From: Penelope pileata
Lineage: Eukaryota; Chordata; Aves; Galliformes; Cracidae
Assembly (NCBI GenBank): GCA_013396635.1
Contig: WBMW01005641.1
Coordinates: 322,895-386,894, forward strand
Direction: 5' to 3'
Length of the DNA: 64,000 bases
Position 1 is the first letter of the stretch. Each line of letters opens with the position of its first letter. The notes under the pieces are model-generated. The model did not search any database and was not told the DNA's origin. It was given only the letters and a program-made list of their open reading frames with translations. The position numbers were made by a program, and so were the translations under genes. Positions 23,871 to 38,200 of this stretch are shown here, one piece after another.

Positions 23871-26800
23871 AACGAGTACACCTGTTCTGATGTTCCCCTG
23901 GATTGTAATTTCCATATCTAAGTGAGAAAACTCAGGAAAGACACTTCCTGAGACTGGCTTAGTCACTGCTCCTGCAGACAAGCAAATGGCCAAAGAAGGG
24001 ACCAGCTCCCTGAGATTACTCTTGCATTCTTCCTTCAGGCCACAGTGACCTTAGGGATAAGTTTACGCAAGCTCTCTCTTATGATTTTGGTAGCCTATCT
24101 GGAAAACTTGCAATTTTGCTTTGCAGACAAAGCTTGTGATTTAAGTTTATGATTTTGGCCTGGCCTCATTTCACACTATAGCTACGCACAAATTAGAGCC
24201 CATTCATGCAGCATGTAAAAACCTCCACTTCCTTTTTCCTACCAAAGTGTGCGCTATTCCCTTCACCAGTAACCTATAATTCTCTAATAATTTAGTATCG
24301 TCCCCATTTGGCAAGTAAAGGGCAAATGCTTGAACTACTCCACTTGAAATTTCTACCAAACACTGGGTACATTCAGAAGTGAGTCTGTAAAGCCATGGAA
24401 AAACCTTGGCTTTCACAACCACCATTGCAAAAATGCTGCTGACATCTCTTGTAAATGGAACTGCAGTTAAATACATTTCAAAAACACAAAAATAAAAGAG
24501 CTGTAGAGGCTAGTGAAGCAGGAACTAACTCTATTTGGTTCCCCTATTAATTTTAGTCTATTTATACAACTTCCCTTTTATAGTTCTTTCTATAAGAGTG
24601 CTTGTTAAACCTCTAAATAATGACAGCTGCTGAAAACTGAATATCTCATCTGTGGAATCATTTGTGGTCTGGGGGGAGGGTGTGTGTGAAGAAAACAAAA
24701 AAGATCAAATTCCTCTCTAATGATAATAATTATGGGATCAATCCAAAACTCATTGAAGTTAAAAACAAGGCTGCCACTCATTTAAGCTATATAAGAATCA
24801 GCCCTGGTTTGTACCCTGGTTTGTATGTCTGCTGTTGCTCCTGATTTACACCAGTGCAAATGAGAGATTTAGCCTGATATTAGTTTTTTTCTTATTTAGA
24901 ATGCATACCTATTTTCCACTACTAAATTGGAGCTCACCTGATCCTTATTTTTTTATTTTTTGGAAAACACCAAGTCATTTTATAAAGTGCTGGTGTTATA
25001 AACTGCAGAATATAGTTTATAAGAGCACTAACTCCTACAAGCCAACCATTAATACAATTAATGGCCTGTTTGTTGTACTAAACTGCTCTCATTTGTCTGG
25101 GTCCATTAACAAATGCAGTGGTCATTAACAGTTAACAGCAACTCAGTTATTAGATTTTATTACTTGTACAGGAAACACTGGAGAACAAACTGATTGTTTT
25201 GGTTTACTGGGGTTTATTTCTTTCCCAGCAGTCTTGCCCTATTACTTATAATTTAGTGACTTGCTTATTTCTTGCTTATTCCTGAGTGGGTTCAAGTCAT
25301 CCATGAAGACAGTTCACATGCCAGCCCCTCCTGCCAGCCCTCCCCAGCCCAATGAACCTCTCCTTTACACCAGAGAGCTCCAAGGTACCAGGCTGCAGTG
25401 GCCCATTTTTCTGATGTTTCTGTACCTTTCTGTTGGGCAGCAGCATCCATCCACGTATAGAACAAGGGCATTTAAGTAAAAGATACACTAATGTGTATCT
25501 AGGAGGCTGGCAAATCTTCTGCTTCAGTTATGGTTATCACTCTCAGCCTCTCCCTTTCTGTCTCTCTCTCACCCCACCCCTCCCTTCCTTATTCACAGAA
25601 ATCCAATATGCAAGTTTAAATATATGTTTTATTTCCTCTTTGTTGGGACTGATGCATCAAGCAAGGGTGATCTCTTTCTGCCTTGCGTAGACATTTAGCC
25701 CAGACAATTGCTGAGGTCTACAAATGAGCTTAGAGCCACAATCTTGCACACATTTGCACATGAGGAGTGTTTCCCAAGCTTGGGAACACCTTCCATGTTC
25801 TGAATGCTAAAGACCCTTGACACATACCTTACTTGCTCTGCTTTCTTCACCCTGATTCAGCTCAAAGCAATAGAAAAACAATAGCAGTGTTAAATTGTCA
25901 CAAAAGACCAGCAAAGGCCTGTCATGAAGGTGGCTTTCATCCGGCGGTCTGAGCAGCTTTCTTACCCTGCATTGCTGTGAGGGAGGAGACACCCAGAAAT
26001 GTGTTGTCAGTCCTCTTTGGAAACAGGATCTTCCGGACTGCCACCAATCAGTGTCAGACCAGACTGGTGTTGCAAGACAGCTATCAGTACTTCTGAGGTG
26101 GAGAGGCACGGAGTGACTGTGGCTTACCTTCTGTGTGGATGGGTATATTTTATGAGGCTGAAATAACTTCTGAGCTATTGGGCTTTTTCTATTGCGCTGC
26201 AGTTGTTAGTGGTATGTATAGTTTTAAGTTCTCTCTTCCTACAAAGGCCCAAGGGTATACCTAGTATAAATGACACTACCCACTCACTAAAGGCTTTGGT
26301 CAATCAGAAAGGTAGGGTTATAACCAGCACAGAGGCACACTGCACCCATGGCACGTGAGATTCCACCTGATGCTTAATTGCTTGAAGAAGAAAGGCCACA
26401 ATCTTTCAAGTAAAGTGGTGCACAATGCAGTGTCTGAGCATACGGCACTGGAGATGCCCCACCAATCCTCTTCTTACATGGCTCATGAAAGAGGATCTTA
26501 CCAAGGTTGGATTACACACAAAGTGATCAGAGGATCATAACAGAGTGCAAATTTGGCCAAATTAGATCAGCTTACTTGCAAAACACTTAGGATGCTATGG
26601 CAGACAAAGAATCCTAGGCAGCATCAAGAGGATAAAGGTGAGAGATTTTGCTAACAGGTTTGAGACACGGCTAGTCTGCATGACCATCTCAGATGATTAG
26701 AAAGCATTTCTACCATCCCTAGAGCAGAGATTAAAGCCTCTTCTTTGTGTCCATGCCTGTGCCTTGGGTGGTATGTGCATGGGGAGGTGCACTGCTGCGG

Positions 26801-29223
26801 TGTTGGGGACTGAAAGATAGAAATCAGCTTATTTGCTCCTGCCTATAAGTGAGACACTTTGGTTACTGCTTCCCTCCTATCAGCTTCTGATAACAACTTC
26901 CTTCCTACCCTCTTTCCCAAGCTAGCGTGTGCTAATGTCTTGTGCAACAAAACTAGCTGGACAAGAAATGTGAATGTATTTAAGAAGCCTGAAGATGTGC
27001 ACATCATGCCATTAAGAAGCTGACTCAGTGGAGAGTTACTAGGAATGGCCCCAGATTGGTGGGCATGTATGCGTCCTCCTTACTTTGCAGTGACAGAGAG
27101 GGGAGAATAAAAAGAGCATCTCTGCCTCTTTCAGCTCCTGGTACAGCTCAGAACATATTAAATCCCAGGATCCTCAAGCTTCTCTTGCAGGACACTGTGC
27201 ACTTCATGAAGCACATTATTTCTTCTTTTTGCTCTCACGGGACCATTTTTCTTTCTCCGGGGATCTGGGTGTCAGCAGAGGAGGAGATCCTGTCACAGCA
27301 ACTGATGAGAACGTTATTATTTGCTGGTGCACCCAGCCACAGCACAGTGACAGGCTGATCCTTCCATTTGTGGGCTGGCTTTGTTTATTCTCTTTGTACT
27401 ATTGAGTCAGAAGCTACTGCCTAAGCCAAGCAGCTGAGCCACCGCTCCACGTGGTAAGAGCTTCACTTTCAGCTTATTTTAAAAGAAATTGAACTGGGAA
27501 GTTAAGATTTAGAGGAAAGAGTCAGGCCAGGGCCTGTCGCTGCAACAGTGTGTACCTTTATTTCACACCTAGGAAGCACAGCCCGTGTTTCCAACTGGAG
27601 AAGCAAGATTTTAGTGAGGACCAGAAATAAGCTTCCAGATCTGTGGTTCCCTTGTCTCTGCAGCACACACCTGATCAAGCACAGATGCAAATCTCTGAAG
27701 TAAAAGCTGCCAAGATATCCTGGAGGAAAAACAGCTTCTTGAGGCAGCTACCAGCCGCAGCCCAATAAAGTCCTCACAGTCCGTTTCCTGGGTTCCTGAG
27801 CTACTTAGACAAAAAAAGAAAACTCCAACAAGCAAGATGAAGGAAAGATGAATAATGCCAATGAACATATTAAAGCCTGGACTTTTGGGAAAGTACCTTT
27901 GCTTTACTTCATCTGGCCTTAAAACCTAGTCTGGTTTCATTCCTGTCCGTTTCTCTATTACAGAACTTTTCCTACCCTTCCTCTGTGTCTGCTGCTGGAA
28001 TCCACCAGTTCCATCCTATCTCACTACTGAGACAGGGCCTCAAGCATGAGTCAGGGCCGCCAAGACTTCATCCTGCAAGTCCGTGTATTTGGACCCAGGG
28101 CAACAGTCCTGACTTCGGATACTCCTCCCCTGAGCCACCTAGTGTCCTAGTGCTGTACCACCAAGCAGCATTGCAGCAAAGGGATGTCTCCTACAGTCCT
28201 TCAGCTGAGGTTAATGAAGTAAAACAGAAAAGGGGTAAGTTCTGAGGGTTAAGTGTTGATCAGATGTCAGTCATGAAGTAAACGAAAAGGGTGCAGGAAA
28301 AGACCAGCCAGGGCATTATAGGATAGCACTGTAGAACAAGCAGAATCTCAATTGTGTAATGTGCTGCTGGATTCCCACCACCAAGGATGCAAGGCAGAAC
28401 TTTTGAACCCAGAGTGTGAATGGTGCCCACAAGCAGGCCTTGTCAGAGCAGGGTAGAAGGGGAAGGTGTATCCGGCTTGCATGCCTCTGGCTCAGCAGCA
28501 GAGTCCCAGCTGCACTAAACTTTGTGCAGGTGCCAACGCGACGTCTCTGGGAGAGGATTTCTGCTGACTGTGGAGAGCTGGGGGTTGCGTTGCTGAGGAG
28601 ACTCAGAGAAGTTTGGCAGACAGCTCTGAGGTCTGCCATGTTCTGGCCCCCAGGAGACAAAGCGACACCCCGTCTGCCTGCATTGGGTGAGAAGTAATCT
28701 CTGTGAGAAATCAGCATGAATTGTGCCTAATTGCCTGGTTCTCGTGGGAGAGTCTGGAGGAGGTGAAACAGCGACCGGTGGTGAGCTGGATGCACAAAAC
28801 CACTGCAGTGGTTACTGGAGGTCTGTTTAACAACTAGCACCCCAAATGTTCCCCAGAAGTGTTTGTCTAATACGAATATTACTCCTTAAGAACTTGGATG
28901 ATGTTCTTTTCCTGAGCAGTATAAATTTGAATTTTTTGAAGCCCTCAAAAGACTGAACTATGACCTGTGCTAGAACAATAGTAGATATTGTTTAACAGTA
29001 AGTAGGCTAAAGAGGAAAGAAAAAGAAATGCATTAAAGTTATGAGACTATTATGACTACATGTTTCAGACTCATTATATTAGCTAATAATACCTAACTGA
29101 GTTGACTCCTTTAAAACTGGCAAAGGATCAGCAAGCCCTCAAGGTCCTACTTTTGGTCAAGACTTAGTCTGATCTTTCAGTTTCCTGCAATGTCTCTCAT
29201 TACATTCCTTTTTCTCACCAAAA

Positions 29224-29256
<33 letters not shown>

Positions 29257-32200
29257 AAGAAAAAAAAATCCGTCTGCCAAGAACTGCACATTCTTTTCAT
29301 CATCTCAAGTGCTGAACTCTGTTTCACTGGAATGCAAGAGTTCACCAATAATCTCTGTTTATCTGTACATTTTCTCACAACCACAAGAGCTATCGTCTTT
29401 CATACCTATAGAGTAGATGGAAGTTGAAAAGCAAGCTGGAAAGAGTTCTAAGTCTTGTTAGGATGGAGTTAAAAGTATACTGAGGTGAGTATAGTATAGA
29501 GAATAATGAAGAAAAATGTTCAGAGGGAGAAAGGAACAATTACCTGGACGAGGTGACAAGAAGAAAAAGAAGCACATAGGAAGTACTGGGCATTATTAGC
29601 CTTTAAACTCTATGTAAGGAATACAGATTTCTTTCTTCAGTTCATTACAAAGAACTCTCCTCTTAGTTCAGAAGCAAACCCCAAAACATCCCCCAACGTG
29701 TGAGTACAGTGCTGTGGCAGGCCTGTACTTCTGCAATATGCTATGCATCAGGTGTTTTTCTCTGGTTCTGCTTTTCTCGTTGCTGACAGCAGGAAAACAT
29801 GCTGTGTATGCACTTTTACTGAGATCTTGAAAATCTCAGTAAATCATAGCTCTGTGCTACCAAGATGCTACTCAAGCACTCCTTGATGCAAATCATTAGA
29901 TTCCTAATTACTTGAAATAATACCTCTGTTGGTGCACACCTACACGTAAAAGTTACCTGCATGTCTCCATCCCACTCCCCAGCAGTTGTCACAGTGATAC
30001 TCTCCCGTTCTTTTCTATAGGCTCAGACAACAAACACCACTGTAGGCTCAAGTGCAGTCCTTTCTCACGAATGGCATTGAGAAATTCTAAGACATCTGCG
30101 AAGAAACAGAGAGAAACACTTGAGAAACCATGGCCAGGACATTTCTATCCATCCCATTTCTGTTGGGAAGCCCTAGACTGTGCACAGACGCAGCCAACAC
30201 TGTACATATGGATGTTCTTCCTGAGCTGCAACTCACCCTGAAATAAGCAGAGGGGAAAAATCAGCATCTCAGGATTGCTGTAAAACTTCAAGGCCCTGTT
30301 CCAAGATTTTAGAACTTATAAAACATTTAGAAATGAGAAGGCATAGCCACACTGCACAAGAGAAAGCACCCCCATGCACAGAACACTATATCAGCCTCAG
30401 ACCGTAAGTGCAGAGCGAAGAAAACCATGTTTTCCTCTACAGCCCAACACCTCTAGATGGAGCTACTATCCCTTTTCAAGCCGAGCAACAGTTGAGGGGA
30501 CATTGCCAGCCATAAGGCAAGGCAGGAGCAACGCGATGCTTTGCAAGGGAAGGCAGCTTAGGCATTTGCAGCCATGTACACATCTTTTTGCACACGTTTT
30601 CATTACGTATTCTCAGCTTTTCTGTAACTCTTTGAGGCACCAGCCATATTACCCATACTCTTGAACTGCTGTTAAAAGTTGCCCCTTTCAGAAGAGCAAT
30701 GCTGAGGAGTGAGAAGAGTCAAAGTGGACTGCAGACTGCTGAGACGTGTCACCAACAGGCCAGGTCCCCAGCTGGACAGAGAGCAGCTGAGCTAAGTTAT
30801 CTCACTGCTGTGGCACTGACTGACAGAAGCCTGGGAGCTCAGCTCCGCGCTGACCTGGGCCCCTTTGGAGAAGGAAGGGCTACAAAAACTGGGACACTAA
30901 AGAGTTCCTCAGCCTCCTGTGATGGGGCACTTCATCTCTGGAAGGCCTGACCCTTGCATACACAGCAGTAGCCTCAGATTTCAGTCTTCCCAGCAGGGCC
31001 AGCTCTGAAGAGCATTGACCATGTGAGCTTCACACTCAGCCTGTGAGATCCTGCGGGCCGGGAGAAGGAGCCTGGAGGGCATCACCATGCCAGCACCACG
31101 GGCAGGTAGAAGGAGGCACTCACAGTATTATGCCCCTGTTTGCACTGCAGTCTCCCCACCAAGCCTAAAAACTGCAAAGCCCTGATTTTGGAAGGATGAA
31201 GGCAGCACACATCTCCCTTTAAACATCACCCCTCAGCCCATCTGCACCCTGTCATTCTTGCACCGAGTGAAAAGCACAGAAGGGCAGGCTCCAGAGCCAG
31301 CATTTCATTTCCCATAATTTGTCCTCTGCCCTAAAATATCCCTTGGGAAGGCAGAACATCCCTGCCCTCCCTTGGTGGTTCCCAGCCCCTGTTCCACTAG
31401 AGGGTACCCTCACTGCGCTGTGCCGCACTGGGAGCTCTGCTGGATGCTGCCCCTAATGAAACCCAAAGGCCAGGCCCAGGAAAGTAAAAGCCTAACTTTA
31501 CAGAAAAGCATGCTGTAATTTTATGATGCGCTTTAATTTGACTCTGTTTGGTTAGAGCAGCCCCCTGGGCAGGCTGGGACCGCACCACGCAGTGGATGGC
31601 TGTGCTTTCAACTCACAGCTCCAGCCCGAAATGGAACTGCTAGAGCCTCATGTGCAATCAAAGCTGCAAATGGCCCTGGGGAGTAAATGAAAAAAGGCAG
31701 GAGGCCCACAGGAGCTCACGTTTAAAATACATATTTAATTTTATTGGAGGGATAAGAGCACAAAAGTTCAGATCTCTAATATTATTTGCATTATAGCGGG
31801 GCCTCAGGGGAACCAAATGAGCACAGGACTGCGCTGTGTTAGGAAGTGGGCGAGCACCTAGCACGGAGCACAGCCTGTCCCTCCGAACTCACCATCTAAA
31901 TCACAAGGCTTAAGCGAGGAAGGAATGCAGACCGAAGAGGAACCAATGAAAATGACAGCTTGTGTGACTATTTGGAATTGCTTCAGGTGAATCACTGATG
32001 TGAAAGGTTCAGATTACGATGGAAACGTTAAGATATGTAATGGCCTGAGGTCCCTCACATCCTCACAGCAAATGCAGTAGAGGAACCATTAACTGATAGG
32101 GCAGCAAGGAATCTTTCCGTAAAATGGATTGAAGCATTCTGCTGAATCAAAACACTCTGATGGGAAACGTTCTGGTTTCCTCTCAGCTCCTGGGGGAAAA

Positions 32201-35200
32201 ACAGCTCAGCCCAGGATGGGATTTTGGTCAGCATTAGATGCAGGTCAGCAGACAAGGCACTCTCAAGGGATGTGGCACACCAAGGGGTAAATCCCACATT
32301 TGCAAAAGGACTTGAACTTGGGTCTTCAGCATCTCCACGGACTGCCCTACCCAGGGCTGTTTGCTGTTTTGGCACCAGCTCTCTTATTTACTCGGCATTT
32401 TTGTAGAAAGAGAAAAGAAAAAAAGAGTTAACAGAAAAATTATTTAGAGGATGAAAAAATTATTTGCTTCTCCACACTAATTGCTTAACATCTACCTTGT
32501 GTGCCTGAAACCATGCCTGATGTCAAAACACAGAGTTGGACGGAAGGGATTCTTGTGCACTGAACACTAGTGAACTTGATTTGAAAGCCAGGAAAACCTG
32601 CGTGCAGATACATCTGTCCTCACCAAGGTAATTACTGCACCCGCATTGGCATTACTGGGGAACCTTTTGTCTGAGAAAGGGATGCAAGGGTCAGTCCTGC
32701 AACATTACACATGGCTGGTACAAACCTTGTCTGTACAGAGTTGGTCATTCATTTCTCAATCAAACTTCTTCTGGGGGTGGCAGTGAGGGGGGAATAAACT
32801 AGGGCAGGTTTCTCACATAAAATTATATGATGTGTTTTTGACCAATATGAATGTTTCTGATGTATGTGTCTGCACAGCTCTGCCTGTAAAACACTTTAGG
32901 AGCCTCATGCACAAGATGCGTTCTGATACAGGTGGGTTATACACGAACAAGCAGTGCAATGAATGCACAGTCACACCCTCCCCAAAACCCCCGTGGGTCA
33001 TTAGATATCAGAAAGAGAACCTGAAATTCCCTTTTGGAAGGCACACGTACGTGCCTGGAGCTTTCTCCCTAGATTCAGTTGGCTGATTTACAGAATGAAT
33101 AGCAGACAAATGGCTGTCATTTCCCCGCTGATTCTGACAGTGGCTGCACCCTTGCAGCAATCAATGATTTTTAACAAAAAACACCATGCATTACAACTGG
33201 ATTGCTTAGCTATATTTTGGCATTGTTTTTATGACAGAGATTATTCGTTACTGAATCCTTAGTGGTCCATAGCATCAACTTCATCCTAATTACCAAGGCA
33301 GCCAAGTAATATTTCTCTCCATTCACGTATATTTGTAGAACTATAACCAGAAAGAAAGCCACGAGTGACTAGGCCAGTAAACAGTGCAGTTTGCTGACTA
33401 GTGTTTGTTTTATAACCTTTGGCACATCTTGATATGTACATAATAATAGTTCTTAACCCATAAATAATATTTTACAGAGGTCACACTATAGTTATTTAAG
33501 TTCAGGGGTTTATTTCCCAGCACACTAAGTAGCTGTGAATGAATTATGTTTAGTCTGATCTGCCACAGAAGGGTCATAAACTTATAAGTTGTAGCAAACC
33601 ATGGAATATTACTCCTGTATGTCAGGCAAACTGTAAATGTTAAAGAATAATGCTTGATAAGGGGAAAGTCTTTCTATTTTGTTAAAGCAATATATGTTCC
33701 TAGGGAAAGACTATAAAAATTCATGTCAACTTAAGTGACAATTTGGGCAATCTCTCTACATACAGCTTGTGAATTCTGCTTGGTGCAGGGGACTCTCCAC
33801 GTCTGAGAGGCTGCAAACTCCATTCTGAGCAGGCAATTTTTTTCTTTCTTGGCTCCCTTTAGCTTGTAGTGTCCCAGACTCTACAGGAGGTGATCAGAGA
33901 ACGTTTTGTGCCTTTGCACATGGCTAATTAAAAAAAAAACGGGGTCATTAAATGTTGCTGATAGCTTTGTTCAAATGCCTTGGACAAAGAGAAGGCTGCC
34001 ACCTTCTTTATTAAGTCTGATAAATACGTAAGGGGCAGGGAGGAGAGAGAACTAAAGTAGGGGACTGATCACTTCAGAGGCTTCTCAGGGTCACCTAACA
34101 AAGAAGGGCATAGTAGAGGTGGTGGTGGATTTTGGAAAGAAGAGACCAAAGGGACTGTATGCTCTGGAAAAGACGCCTTGTGCAAGCAACAGGAGACAGG
34201 GTGTGCTTTTATAACAGAAGGATATTTGTTAATTGCAAGACCAGCTGAGATAAAAACTCCAGCCAAGAAAGAAAACAAAAGGCTCCTGAGTCCTGAAGAG
34301 AAGACTTAGACAGGAAGAGCAAGAGAGCCAGACACTTCCTTCCTTTATACCACCAGATGAACTGGAGAGAGGCAAGGGCTCTCCAAAATCTGAAGAGTGT
34401 TGTGGGAAACCTTTAAGGGATGCCTTACTGAGGTGGTGACAACTTCCCAAAACAGCAACAAAGCACAAACCAAGAGGATCCATAATAAAGATCAGATCAT
34501 TCCAGTTGTCCAGAATTTTCCGACTCCAACCACTTCACTCCCACTGACTTCTGGGGGCCTTGCTGTGAAGTTCTAGCCAGCTTAGGGACTTTTAAGAAGA
34601 GGAAATAAAAAGTCACTAGCTTCCTTTTTCAAGTTTGCGTTGCCGGTGCTGGAAGCCTACATCCAGGGCCAGTGGTGTGGTAGGACAGAAGCCAACTCAC
34701 CACTCAGCTGAGCCCCTGCCACTGGTGTGTGAATGCCCCAGCCCTCCCTTCCATACAGAATTAGTCCTGCCTAGATGAGTACTTGCATACCGGTGGGGGA
34801 GATTGTTATAATAAAAGTATGACAGTGAATTGTTGAGTTCCCACTGGAAGCCAGCAGGAGATGTTCATTTGCCTTGAAAAACTCCAATGAATATTATTTT
34901 AAAAACTAATTAACTACTAAAAAGAAAATGTGAATTGTATTTCCTGATTTTTAAAAAATTTAAGAACAAATGATTTCTTCTCTGTATAACCTTTGAGGGA
35001 ACTTTGTGGAATTCATAAAAACAAGGCTTTAAAACAAAATAAAAAACACTCCTAACTGTCCTGACCATAATGCAAGAATTCCAGTTCATAGGTGTTTTCT
35101 TATGATGCTGAATCCAAATTCAGCTGTAATTTCTGGGGGTGGAGTTCTAACCTCAAGGCCTTCTGCAAACAGCGTGACTTGTGGAACCTGGTTCCTTGTG

Positions 35201-38200
35201 GCTGTCTCACACATGGATCACTCTATGTCTAGCACAACACGAACTCCAACAAGACTTCTGTCCTTGGGGTCTTCAGTATGAGTGCTTCTCACACAACTGC
35301 CATTTCTGTTAATACACCAGTGACAGTGCTGCAGCCTCTCTCTCAGTGTGGGCATTCACTTGGGTCCTTCTTTTTCACACTGATGCTCGTTTCCATAAAA
35401 CGTCTAGGAATCCTTTCTGAATCTCTGCTTTGAATCTTCTTTCTGTTTGCCTGATTTGGTTAAAATTCCCTTAGAATTTTCAAAAGTTTTCTTGGGTGAA
35501 CGGAAGTCAAAAATACAGATATGGGAAAAAATATGATGTGTAAGGCAATCTTGTTTCTCTATCCATAATCATAACTTATACTTTATCACTGAATTTGTTG
35601 TGAAACTCCAATTCAAAATACTGGGAAAATAAAATAAGTTGACTAACTGTAACATCTCCTATGCCCAGAGATACTTAAAAATGGAGTTTCTGGGCAAACA
35701 AGTGACATGTCACACAGCTCCTGGCTGTGCTCTATGACCATCCCTTTCAGAGATACCAGCATGAAGTCATGCTATATTTTTTATTATCTGTATTTTAATT
35801 CAAGCATTTGAGATTACAGCAGTCCTTTACTTGCCATCCTCAGGCACTAGATAGCAGCTGAAAATAAAAACATTCAGATATTTGCTAGGTAGTAAAACCT
35901 CACAACACAACATAGTATAAAAAAGATTACTGACTTTTAAGATCTCTTTATACATGCATGCCATTGCCCTTGACAGGGCAGAAGATGTGATGTTCCTATA
36001 TTGCTAAGGCTTAGACAATGAACAGGACTGTGATTGTCATGTGTGAAGGCCCTGTGCTTTATTTCAGAGCACAATGCATTTTGTTTCATTCTGGGAAAAA
36101 AGACATTCAGAAAACAAAGCATCTAAAAACCTGAAGTAATTGCCCTGATCAGAAGGAGACATCAATTTATTATGTACTCAATATGTTGCATTTACGCAAT
36201 GTTTTGAATGAACAGATGATGCCCTCAAGGATGCTATTTTGCCAAGCAAGAACAGAACAAAAGACGGTCATCTTCTCCCAAGAGGTCTCATGCCCACGCC
36301 TAATTCTGTTAAATATATGAGAAGTTCTGCATCTGGGCCTGCAGACACATTTGTGGCCATCGGTTCCTTGCTACCTGTTACAAGCACAGCAGCTCTGGGT
36401 AGTTCACAGGAAGCATCATTTTAAGCTGTCATTTTCCACGCCTGCGCTTTGTGCTGAACTGAAAAACCTCCACCAGTGTCTCTGGAATTCTAAGGGAAGC
36501 AAAGTGAGCAGTCAGTAGCTGTTTGCTGCTTAAATAAAACCAGAGCTGTCCTTTTGAAAATCCTAGCCCAGGAATTTTAGGTGCAGCAGCAATACAAAAT
36601 GAGACTCTTTCCTCTGCTATTACTAAATACAAGACATTACAATTTACTCAAGATTCTGTGTTTATCATTCCTAAACACGAAGCATTTTCTAGCACTACAA
36701 CGCATCACTCAAGCACCATAACCTACAGTGCAGTCAACACGGACTAATTGTCCTATTTATATCTGGGGCTTAGATCTGCAGCTCCCCACCACACAGACGC
36801 ACACCAGATTCACAATCCTTTGAGCATATTATGTTTTCTTTCAATGGTGGCATTTCTTAATTTCCATGAGATCATTATTTATTGATTATAATAGTGCCTA
36901 AAAATCCCAAATAGCAATTTTTGAAATGGAAACACAGATAAACAGAGATACAAAAGCCCTGGAGGCGACCAACCCAGAGACACAATCAAGTTACAGAAGC
37001 TGAAATTGCTACAGGCCAACAAAACTTTAGTTACTGAGCATGCACGTATTCGTCATATGCTGCAATAAAACACCAAATGCATTAAGTCACACCTTTTTAA
37101 CTGAGATTTACGTGACTGTGCTTTACCTAGCTTTTGTTACAGGTAAAAGGATGGCCCTGGTGGAGAAGTGTTGCTTAGTGGTGGTGTTAAATAGGGTAAC
37201 TCAGTGGGGCACCCCCTGTGTGATGCAGGGAGGAGCGTAATCGCCCCCATGCACCTGGGGCACATGGGGTACTGAGAAGCACAAGGTCAGAAACATGTGC
37301 TTCCTACTGCCCTCTGCAAAAAGGGCAGATTGATAGATAATTAACATGTATTGACTTGTCTTGTGGTGCTTATAAAATCTGTTTTGCATTATGTTTTTGT
37401 AACAGTCGGCCAGCAAACCTTGACCTGTGCGGGTTGGGATGAATACCTGCACAGCTGGAGCCTTCGGTGGCCAATCGCAGCCCTTCTCTCATCATTTCCC
37501 ATTTCATAAATGTAAATATTGGAGGTCTTGTTTAAACCTTCAGAACCTAAACATGTCATCACTATTAATAACATATGTTATAAGACACCACATGCTGGCA
37601 AAATAACCTGCAGTAAATGACACCAAAAATATTGAAAAGCTTAGCATAAAATTGAAACTCGTTAATGGTACACTGTGCAGCTTGGCACACAACTAGAGGC
37701 AAAAATTCCACACAATGGGACTGTGTGAGTGCTAACAGCAGGCTCCCACAAGATAAAATAAACTTGTTTTATGGACATGAGGAATTGATTTTTAATGAGA
37801 TTCTGCTCGGCCGTAACATCATCCTGGGAGGGTGAGCTGGTTTTCCCCTTGCCTCTGGTGAAAAATTATAGTTTGCAGAATAAAGGCACATTTAAATTAG
37901 GCCTATGGATTTGCACCTTCATCATATTAAGTGAAAAGTAGGTGTTATCCCAGGTCTGAGTATAAAAGGGTTGTTAAAGTGCCTACAAAGAAGATCTCCT
38001 CTTCCCCATGCTACCTATCTGTACATTGTGGGGTCGGGAGGTCAGCCCACAAGCAGAACACACACTCCTCGAGTTCTTTAGGAGATAAATGATCTTGCAA
38101 ACTTATTTCCTGAGGACAGAAGATTAGTACAAAATTGATAAATCTCTCTCTTAGGAGAAGCTGACTACGGGCATTTGGATTTATCTTTTCACATTCAAGT

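Noticed and set aside
29157..29384. Frame with a long Phe run resembling a membrane segment
   Set aside because: The Phe run is only the antisense of the A-rich tract at 29220-29268.
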